A stretch of DNA of 64,000 bases, taken from contig NZ_CP099490.1 in the NCBI RefSeq assembly GCF_023923205.1, positions 1,426,001 through 1,490,000 of the forward strand, in the 5' to 3' direction. This DNA is from Ornithinimicrobium cryptoxanthini. GTDB lineage: Bacteria > Actinomycetota > Actinomycetes > Actinomycetales > Dermatophilaceae. Below the pieces are notes generated by a model. That model had not been told where the DNA came from and ran no database searches. It was given only the letters and a program-made list of their open reading frames with translations. Shown piece by piece: positions 8,417 to 14,889 of the stretch; the first letter of the stretch is position 1, and each line of letters begins with the position of its first letter. A program made the position numbers and the translations under genes.

Positions 8417-9252
8417 GACACTCCTTCGGTGATAAGGCGCTGGTCCGGGCCGACCGCCGAGGTGGCGAGCGCGCGCAGCGCCGCCCACATGGTGACCTGG
8501 TTTGCGGTGAGCACCGGGATGCCGAGCTCGGCCTCCAACGGTGCGATCACGTCATACGTCGGCAGGTTGGTGCAGGAGACGAAGACCGCCTCGTCCCCGG
8601 GCCGGACGCACCGGCGGACCAGGTCGGCGGTCACCCCGTAGGGCACCGTCCAGATCTGCCGGTGCAGGCCCAGGTTGTGGCTGCCGTTGACCTGCACCCC
8701 GGCGGAGTCGAGGAAGTGCCGCAGGGCGTCGCCGATCTCGTCGTCGTATGGCGTGGCGACCGACAGGGAGTGGATGTCCAGCGCCTCCAGCGCGGCCAGG
8801 AGGGCACCGCTGGTCGTGACCGCTGCCGGGATGCCGGTGCCCAGCAGCGCCTCGACGATCTCGGCCTGACCCAGCTGTCCGCGCACGAAACTGCCTGCGG
8901 TGCAGGCATAGACGATGGCGTCGGGCTGGATCTCGACCAGGTCGTGGGCGCGGTCGGCGACCATCGAGGGCACCCCGATGAGACGGGCCTGCTCCAGGCT
9001 GACCGGCAGGTCCTCATAGGGCGTGCGGGTCAGGTGCAGGGTGACGTGGTCGGGCACCCACCGCCAGAGCTCTCGGTCCAGCGCGAAGTCATAAGGGGCG
9101 ACGATGCCGATGCCCAAGCGGCCGATCAGCGCGGCGGTGGGGTGCTGGGACAGGGGTGGAGCAGCGGGCGCTGGGGGAGCGTCCAGGGCGAGGGCATCGG
9201 GCAGCTCGGGGCCCCCGGGCACCAGGTGGATGCCATCGTGGTCACGGGTCAC
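8413..9252 (-). CDS. Asp/Glu racemase / maleate isomerase-like protein (EutA-like)
   Basis: A 279-residue Asp/Glu racemase-superfamily protein with both cysteines: C117 in YACTAGSF and C227 in VSCTNLPTYD. Maleate isomerases and EutA proteins share this pair. The GTG at 9252 is preferred to an in-frame TTG at 9288, because the TTG lies inside the palindromic operator at 9277-9290. It is the first gene of a leftward operon (EutA-like, DoeA-like, aminotransferase, M20 deacylase). It is a paralogue of the product at 3727; both share the LTANQVT C-terminal signature. EutA's exact reaction in ectoine use has been proposed to concern stereoisomers of the intermediates, so its role here is inferred. 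Confidence 0.8.
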   Translation of the reverse strand: MTRDHDGIHLVPGGPELPDALALDAPPAPAAPPLSQHPTAALIGRLGIGIVAPYDFALDRELWRWVPDHVTLHLTRTPYEDLPVSLEQARLIGVPSMVADRAHDLVEIQPDAIVYACTAGSFVRGQLGQAEIVEALLGTGIPAAVTTSGALLAALEALDIHSLSVATPYDDEIGDALRHFLDSAGVQVNGSHNLGLHRQIWTVPYGVTADLVRRCVRPGDEAVFVSCTNLPTYDVIAPLEAELGIPVLTANQVTMWAALRALATSAVGPDQRLITEGVS

Positions 9253-9276
9253 GAGGCCATCGTGCCGCCTTTCCCT

Positions 9277-9310
9277 GATTGTTGACAATCCGACGAACCG
9301 TTCGTACCTT
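9277..9310 (+). promoter_or_regulatory. Operator site 3 overlapping a sigma-70-type promoter
   Basis: GATTGTTGACAATC (9277-9290) is the third copy of the ATTGTxxACAAT palindrome, with one central base changed. The change creates a -35 box TTGACA (9282-9287). A 17-bp spacer leads to a -10 box TACCTT (9305-9310), and the GTG of the next gene is at 9317, six bases on, so the transcript is probably leaderless. The site also lies just upstream of the divergent racemase-like operon. Repression by occlusion of the -35 is the simplest reading. Confidence 0.8.
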
Positions 9311-9316
9311 GAGCAC

Positions 9317-10315
9317 GTGACTCAGCCGCCCGTGCGGGACGCGGATCTGCCCGTCCTGGCCGTCCTCGGACGCCATGCGGACGACCTCCCCCCGCACCTC
9401 GAGCCGCTAGAGGACCGGGTCCAGATCAGGGTCGCCGACGAGGCGGGTCTGGCGGAGGCGGTCCAGGGCGCGCGCGCCCTGTTCTTGTGGGACTTCTTCT
9501 CCTCGAGCCTGGAGCAGGTCTGGGAGCACTGCGAGGACCTGGAGTGGGTCCATGTGGCCGCGGCCGGCGTGGACAAGCTGCTCTTCCCGGCGCTGCGTGA
9601 CTCCCCGGTCGTGGTCACCAACGCTCGTGGCACCTTCGACCGGCCGATCGCCGAGTTCGTCCTGGGTGCGGTGCTGGCCCGGGCCAAGCGGCTGCACGAG
9701 AGCGCCGAGCTGCAGCGCCAGCACATCTGGGAGCACCGTGAGACGGCCTCGGTCCAGGGGGCGACCGCGCTGGTGGTGGGCACGGGAGCCATCGCCCGGG
9801 AGATCGCGCGGCTGCTGCGCGCGGTCGGCATGCAGGTGCGCGGCGCAGGGCGCCGAGAGCGGGAGCACGACCCGGACCTGGGGACCGTGGTGTCCAGCGC
9901 GCACCTGCCCGAGCATGTCGGGTGGGCCGACCACGTCATCAACGCCACCCCCCTGACTGAGCAGACCCGCGGCCTGTTCGACGCCTCGGTCTTCGATGCC
10001 ATGGCACCGGGCGCGCACTTCGTCAACATCGGCCGCGGCGAGAGCGTGGTGGAGGCGGACCTGGTCGCTGCGCTCGAGGGCCGGCACCTGGGGGGAGCCA
10101 GCCTCGACGTCTTCGTGACCGAGCCGCTGCCGCCGCAGTCGCCGCTGTGGGACTGTCCGGGTCTGGTGATCTCGGCGCACCTGTCCGGTGACGTCGTCGG
10201 CTGGCGGGACGCCCTGGCCCGTCAGTTCGTGGACAACGCCCTGCGGTGGCTGGACGGGGCCGACCTGCACAACGTGGTGGACAAGGAGCTGGGTTACGTG
10301 AGGAGTGCGGGATGA
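9317..10315 (+). CDS. D-2-hydroxyacid dehydrogenase, NAD-dependent
   Basis: A 332-residue D-isomer specific 2-hydroxyacid dehydrogenase that interconverts 2-oxo and D-2-hydroxy acids with NAD(P)H. The dinucleotide motif is VVGTGAIAREIA (153-164), and the catalytic triad is R240 (NIGRGE), E269 (VTEPLP) and H288 (SAHLSGD). Start is GTG at 9317, directly after the -10 box and without a Shine-Dalgarno sequence, so leaderless. It heads the rightward operon, overlapping the amidase start by ATGA. It suggests that the pathway, or a side branch, passes through a hydroxy or keto acid. Confidence 0.88.
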   Translation: MTQPPVRDADLPVLAVLGRHADDLPPHLEPLEDRVQIRVADEAGLAEAVQGARALFLWDFFSSSLEQVWEHCEDLEWVHVAAAGVDKLLFPALRDSPVVVTNARGTFDRPIAEFVLGAVLARAKRLHESAELQRQHIWEHRETASVQGATALVVGTGAIAREIARLLRAVGMQVRGAGRREREHDPDLGTVVSSAHLPEHVGWADHVINATPLTEQTRGLFDASVFDAMAPGAHFVNIGRGESVVEADLVAALEGRHLGGASLDVFVTEPLPPQSPLWDCPGLVISAHLSGDVVGWRDALARQFVDNALRWLDGADLHNVVDKELGYVRSAG

Positions 10316-11808
10316 CCCCCGGGCAGACGACCGGCCAGGCGGCGGCCACCGACCAGGGTTCTCGCCCTGGCGCTGGGCTGTCGATGCGCTCGGCCACCGA
10401 GCTGGTGGCCGGCTTCGCCGACGGGTCGATCGACCCGGTCGCGGTCACGCATGACGCGCTCGCGGCCATCGAGGCCCATGACGAGCAGGTCAACGCGATG
10501 GTGCTGGTCGACGCGGAGGGCGCGCTGGAGGCAGCCCGGGCCTCGGCCCGGCGGTGGGAGCAGGGCAGTCCGCTCGGGCCGGCCGACGGCGTGCCGACGA
10601 CCATCAAGGACATCCTGCTCACCCGGGGCTGGCCCACTCTGCGCGGGAGCCGGCTGATCGAGGAGGCCGGCCCCTGGCCCGACGATGCTCCGGCCGTCGC
10701 GCGGCTGCGCGAGAGCGGGTCCGTCCTGCTGGGCAAGAACACCGCCCCCGAGTTCGCCTGGAAGGGCGTGACCGACTCGCTGCGCCACGGGGCGACCGGC
10801 AACCCGTGGGGTGCTGAGCTCACCGCGGGTGGTTCCAGCGGTGGCGCTGCTGCCGCGGTCGGGCTGGGGATGGGAGTCTGGGCGCCGGGGACCGACGGCG
10901 GCGGGTCGGTGCGGATCCCGGCCTCGTTCACCGGGACGGTCGCGCTCAAAGGCACCTATGGTCGGGTGCCGATGTTCCCCTCCAGCCCGTATGGCACGGT
11001 CGCGCACGCCGGCCCGATGACCCGCTCGGTGCGCGACGCGGCGTTCCTGCTCGACATCCTCAGCGGCCCCGACTCCCGCGACTGGTCCGCCGAGGCGCCG
11101 CCGACGAGCTCGTTCCTCGAAGGCCTGGACGCCGGGGTGCGCGGTCTGCGGATCGCCTTCTCACCGACCCTCGGCTTCGACGTCACCAACGACCCGGAGG
11201 TCGAGGCAGCCGTGCGCGCGGCGGCCGAGATCCTCGCGCGGGCCGGAGCCGAGGTCGAGGAGATCGACCCTGGGATCGACGACCCGGTCGATGCCTTCCA
11301 CGTGCTGTGGTTCACCGGCGCCGCCAAGGTCCTCGAGGGCTACGGCCCGGGGGCGATCGAGCAGATCGACCCCGGTCTGGCCGAGGCGATCCGCTCCTTC
11401 GGGCTCGGCGTCAGCGCCTCGCACTTCCTGGACGCGGTGGCCGTCCGGATGGACCTGGGCAGGACGATGGGGGCCTTCCACGAGACCCATGACGTGCTGC
11501 TGACCCCCACCATGCCGATCGCCGCGTTTCCGGTCGGTCAGCCGGCCCCCGACGGGTGGGCCAGCGACCTGTGGACCAGCTGGACGCCATACACCTATCC
11601 GTTCAACCTGACGCAGCAACCCGCGCTGTCCGTGCCCTGTGGCTTCACCGCCGACGAGCGACCGGTCGGCCTGCAGGTGGTCGGGGCGCGGCATGCCGAC
11701 GCGCTCGTGCTCCGGGTGGGGCAGGCCTACGAGGCGCTGACCGACTGGCACCGTTGCGTCCCGACCCTGTTGCGGCACAACGCGACCGACACCCACCACC
11801 AGGAGTGA
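10312..11808 (+). CDS. Amidase signature-family amidohydrolase
   Basis: A 498-residue amidase. The Ser-cisSer-Lys triad is visible: K99 in TTIKDILLT, the cis-serine within GGSSGG (173-178), and nucleophile S199 in DGGGSVRIPAS. Family members hydrolyse simple amides to acid and ammonia; substrate cannot be read from sequence. The ATG overlaps the dehydrogenase stop (ATGA, 10312-10315), giving tight coupling. In this island it could release ammonia from an amide intermediate or from an imported amide. Confidence 0.88.
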   Translation: MTPGQTTGQAAATDQGSRPGAGLSMRSATELVAGFADGSIDPVAVTHDALAAIEAHDEQVNAMVLVDAEGALEAARASARRWEQGSPLGPADGVPTTIKDILLTRGWPTLRGSRLIEEAGPWPDDAPAVARLRESGSVLLGKNTAPEFAWKGVTDSLRHGATGNPWGAELTAGGSSGGAAAAVGLGMGVWAPGTDGGGSVRIPASFTGTVALKGTYGRVPMFPSSPYGTVAHAGPMTRSVRDAAFLLDILSGPDSRDWSAEAPPTSSFLEGLDAGVRGLRIAFSPTLGFDVTNDPEVEAAVRAAAEILARAGAEVEEIDPGIDDPVDAFHVLWFTGAAKVLEGYGPGAIEQIDPGLAEAIRSFGLGVSASHFLDAVAVRMDLGRTMGAFHETHDVLLTPTMPIAAFPVGQPAPDGWASDLWTSWTPYTYPFNLTQQPALSVPCGFTADERPVGLQVVGARHADALVLRVGQAYEALTDWHRCVPTLLRHNATDTHHQE

Positions 11809-11810
11809 GC

Positions 11811-12323
11811 ATGCCCCGCTACATCACGGTCAGCCTGGACTCGCGCGGCGTGAGCTGCACCGCCCGCCTCCTCGAGGAGGCAGCCCCCCGCACCTGCGCC
11901 GCCGTCTGGGACGCACTGCCGCTGAGCTCTGCGGTCTTCCACGGCAAATACGCCCGCAACGAGATCTATGCGCTCTTCCCGGCCTTCGCCCCGCAGGACC
12001 CGGGCAAGGAGAACACCACGATCACGCCCTTCACCGGAGACCTGTGCTGGTTCAGCTTCAGCGGCGACGACCTCGGCAACCCGGCCTATGGCTATGAGAC
12101 CGAGGAGGAGCACCGGGCCAGTGGGGGACTGGTCGACCTGGCGCTGTTCTATGGCCGCAACAACCTGTTGATCAACGGCGACCAGGGGTGGGTGCCCGGC
12201 AACGTCTTCGGCGAGGTGGTCGAGGGCATGGAGGCCATGGCGGCCGCCTGCCAGGACGTCTGGATGGGCGGGGCCCGCGGCGAGACGCTGACCTTTGCCC
12301 GGGCAGAGGAGCCCGCCCTCTGA
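11811..12323 (+). CDS. DUF3830 family protein, cyclophilin-like fold
   Basis: A 170-residue protein that looks like DUF3830, predicted to have a cyclophilin-like beta-barrel. Features are FHGKYARNEIYALFPAF near residue 45 and GDLCWFSFSG near 80. AGGAG precedes the ATG, three bases after the amidase stop. The family has no established activity known to me; it tends to occur beside Asp/Glu racemase-like and M24 genes, as here, which suggests it handles a pathway intermediate. A binding or isomerase role is inference. Confidence 0.75.
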   Translation: MPRYITVSLDSRGVSCTARLLEEAAPRTCAAVWDALPLSSAVFHGKYARNEIYALFPAFAPQDPGKENTTITPFTGDLCWFSFSGDDLGNPAYGYETEEEHRASGGLVDLALFYGRNNLLINGDQGWVPGNVFGEVVEGMEAMAAACQDVWMGGARGETLTFARAEEPAL

Positions 12324-12416
12324 GATAGGCCGCGAAGGGCTCCCCACGATGTGAGCCTCACCACGTGCGGTCCTCTGGCATGGTCCTGGTGACGGCGCGT
12401 GCGGTTCACTGTGCGA

Positions 12417-13817
12417 ATGACCTCAGCGACGCCGTCGTCCTCTGAAGCGCTCACCCGGCCCGAGAGGTTGGACCGGCTGCCGTTCACCCGCAAGCACGGG
12501 CGACTGGTCCTCGGCTCCGGCATCGGCTGGGCGCTGGACGCCATGGACGTCGGCCTGATCTCCTTCATCATGGCCGCGCTGATCGGCCAGTGGGCGCTGT
12601 CCCCGACGGAGGTCAGCTGGCTGGGGTCCATCGGCTTCGTCGGGATGGCCCTGGGCGCCTCTCTCGGCGGCCTGCTCGCCGACCGCATCGGCCGGCGGTC
12701 CGTCTTTGCGCTGACGCTGCTGGTCTATGGCCTGGCCACCGGAGCCTCCGCGCTCGCCGGTGGGCTGGCCGTGCTGCTGGTGCTGCGCTTCATCGTCGGT
12801 CTGGGACTGGGCGCCGAGCTGCCGGTGGCCTCGACGCTGGTCAGCGAGTTCGCGCCCGCCAAGATCCGCGGGCGGATGGTCGTCATCCTCGAGGCGTTCT
12901 GGGCGGTGGGCTGGCTGCTCGCCGCGCTCATCGCCTATTTTGTGGTGCCGCTGTCCGACGACGGGTGGCGCTGGGCGTTTGCGCTCGGGGTGGTCCCCGC
13001 CCTCTATGCCGTCGTCGTGCGCCGCGGGCTGCCCGAGTCCGTCCGCTTCCTGGAGGCCAAGGGCCGCCACGCCGAGGCTGAGGCCGTGGTGCGTGACTTT
13101 GAGGAGTCGGCCGGCGTGGCGGCACCCATGCAGCAGGCGCCGGCGCAGGAGTCACCCGGCCTCACGTCATACGACTCAGGGCCGCAGGGCGGCGAGAGCA
13201 CGGCAACCACGACGGCTGCCCAGCCGGGCCTCGGTGACCTGTTCGGCGCGGTGCTGCGGCGTCGCACGACCGCCCTGTGGGTGACCTGGTTCGGCGTGAA
13301 CTTCGCCTACTACGGGGCCTTCATCTGGATCCCCTCGCTGCTGTTCACCGAGGGCTTCACACTGGTCAAGTCCTTCCAGTTCACGCTGATCATCACGCTC
13401 GCCCAGCTGCCGGGCTATGCGCTCGCGGCGGTCCTGATCGAGGTCTGGGGCCGACGCGCGACGCTGGCCACCTTCCTGGCTGCCTCAGCGGTGTCGGCGG
13501 TTGCGTTCGGGCAGGCCGAGTCCGACACGACGCTGCTGGTGGCCGGGTGTGCGTTGTCGATGGCCAACCTGGGTGCCTGGGGCGCGTTGTATGCCGTGAC
13601 GCCAGAGGTCTATCCCACCCAGGTCCGTGCGACCGGAGCCGGCTGGGCTGCGGCCTTCGGACGGATAGCCTCGATCATCGCCCCGCTGCTGGTGCCGGTG
13701 CTGCACCGGGCCGGGGGCCTGGGGCTGATCTTTGCGGTGCTCGGCGCGGCGTTCCTGATGGCCATGGTGGCCGCCCTGTTCCTGCCGGAGATGACCGGCG
13801 AGGAGCTGGTGGACTAG
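12417..13817 (+). CDS. MFS transporter (sugar/aromatic acid:H+ symporter-like)
   Basis: About 466 residues with roughly 12 membrane helices and the MFS loop motif GGLLADRIGRRSVF between helices 2 and 3. The central cytoplasmic loop is long, rich in Gln, Pro and Ser. The closest general type is the metabolite:H+ symporter group that carries organic acids, aromatic acids or osmolytes. ATG at 12417 and in-frame GTG at 12399 are both possible; neither has a clear ribosome site. It lies 93 bp after DUF3830 and probably imports the substrate of the island. It converges with DUF456 (13843); GGCGGTCACCGCC at 13819-13831 may form a small terminator there. Confidence 0.82.
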   Translation: MTSATPSSSEALTRPERLDRLPFTRKHGRLVLGSGIGWALDAMDVGLISFIMAALIGQWALSPTEVSWLGSIGFVGMALGASLGGLLADRIGRRSVFALTLLVYGLATGASALAGGLAVLLVLRFIVGLGLGAELPVASTLVSEFAPAKIRGRMVVILEAFWAVGWLLAALIAYFVVPLSDDGWRWAFALGVVPALYAVVVRRGLPESVRFLEAKGRHAEAEAVVRDFEESAGVAAPMQQAPAQESPGLTSYDSGPQGGESTATTTAAQPGLGDLFGAVLRRRTTALWVTWFGVNFAYYGAFIWIPSLLFTEGFTLVKSFQFTLIITLAQLPGYALAAVLIEVWGRRATLATFLAASAVSAVAFGQAESDTTLLVAGCALSMANLGAWGALYAVTPEVYPTQVRATGAGWAAAFGRIASIIAPLLVPVLHRAGGLGLIFAVLGAAFLMAMVAALFLPEMTGEELVD

Positions 13818-13842
13818 CGGCGGTCACCGCCACGGCGCTCCA

Positions 13843-14325
13843 TCAGGTCCAGAAGATGACCGCGGCGACCCAGAGACCGATGATGATGACGGCGGTCGCG
13901 CCCTCGATCAGGATGTTGAGGCCGACCGCCTTGAGAGCATGCTTGGTGGCGCTCCACGCCTGCGCGTGGCCGCCGCGGCGCCCCCGCTCGACCAGGTAGA
14001 TCCCGAGCGGGAAGCCGATCAGGGCCCCCACCACGGGGATGAGGAAGGCGCACACGATCGCCACCAGCACGCCGATGACCAGGGTCGAGGTCCGCACCCC
14101 AGCCCGACGCATCCGCTTGCCGGGGATGAGGAACTCCAGCACCATGCACGCGAGGAAGAGGGCGATCGAGATGCCCATCACCCACCAGGCGGCCTCGTGC
14201 TGCAGCTCGAAGGCCCAGATCACGACACCGACCAGGATGAGCAGCAGGCCGGGCAGCACCGGGATGACGATCCCGATCAGGCCCACGACCATGAGTGCGG
14301 CGACGATCCACTCGACGGCTGACAT
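13843..14325 (-). CDS. DUF456 family membrane protein
   Basis: A 160-residue protein with about four hydrophobic helices rich in Gly, Val and Ile. The pattern VGLIGIVIPVLPGLLLILVG at the N-terminus and FLIPVVGALIGFPLGIYLVERGR in the middle is typical of DUF456. No function is established. It stands alone, leftward, with a GGAGTCGC stretch before the ATG. Confidence 0.85.
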   Translation of the reverse strand: MSAVEWIVAALMVVGLIGIVIPVLPGLLLILVGVVIWAFELQHEAAWWVMGISIALFLACMVLEFLIPGKRMRRAGVRTSTLVIGVLVAIVCAFLIPVVGALIGFPLGIYLVERGRRGGHAQAWSATKHALKAVGLNILIEGATAVIIIGLWVAAVIFWT

Positions 14326-14380
14326 GCGACTCCTTGCTGGCGTGGCGACGCCCGCGGTTAACGTCGCCCGCGGACGACAA

Positions 14381-14410
14381 ACGACCGATAGCCCTCCGGC
14401 TACCGGTCGT
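14381..14410 (-). terminator. Terminator of the DUF7455 gene
   Basis: A 13-bp stem (ACGACCGATAGCC / GGCTACCGGTCGT) with a 4-base loop. On the minus strand every position pairs, one as G-U, and a short T-rich stretch follows. It lies 31 bp past the stop of the leftward DUF7455 gene. Confidence 0.7.
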
Positions 14411-14440
14411 TAGTGTCTCAGGTGCGGGTTGACCCCGCGC

Positions 14441-14674
14441 TCACTCCGCGCCCAGGGGCTCCGGGGCGCCTGCGGGCTCGTGCAGGCGGTGGCTCTCGTC
14501 CTGGATGCGCACGTCGTCGCCGAGGTCACGCAGCTTCTCGATGTGCTTGCGCCCGTGGTGGGCGCAGAAGAGGAGCTCGAGGCCATCGCCAAGCGTCGCT
14601 CGGATGTATGCCTGGGCGCCGCAGCGGTCGCAGCGGTCAGACACCGTCAGTTCGGGTGCAAGGGTCGTGTTCAC
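14441..14674 (-). CDS. DUF7455 small zinc-ribbon-like protein
   Basis: A 77-residue actinobacterial protein. The GTG at 14674 is chosen because AGGGAG lies six bases upstream and because the family starts with a short TTLAPxLTxxDRCDRCGAQA segment, seen here. Cys pairs in DRCDRCG and the FCAHHGRKH segment suggest one bound metal. The C-terminus is acidic and unordered. It is commonly encoded near a type II topoisomerase or the principal sigma factor in actinobacteria; here parE is divergent. Function unknown. Confidence 0.8.
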   Translation of the reverse strand: MNTTLAPELTVSDRCDRCGAQAYIRATLGDGLELLFCAHHGRKHIEKLRDLGDDVRIQDESHRLHEPAGAPEPLGAE

Positions 14675-14889
14675 GTCGATCTCCCTAACTCTCGTCGCAA
14701 CGCCTCGTCTGTCACTGATCACAACAGTCAAGCACGCAGTCCTGTTCCTGTGACGCTCAAACGCCGTCCACGGTTGCTTTTCCGCTATCGGCACAACGGG
14801 TGCGCAACCGGCTCCAGCCGCGCCTGCGGGGTGCTGTCGGCGGCGCGGGTTAACCTGCTTGCGACCCCTGGACAAAGGAGCACTCACCC

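Noticed and set aside
9253..9288. TTG start for the EutA-like gene
   Set aside because: It would lie inside the operator and overlap the divergent promoter; GTG at 9252 fits better.
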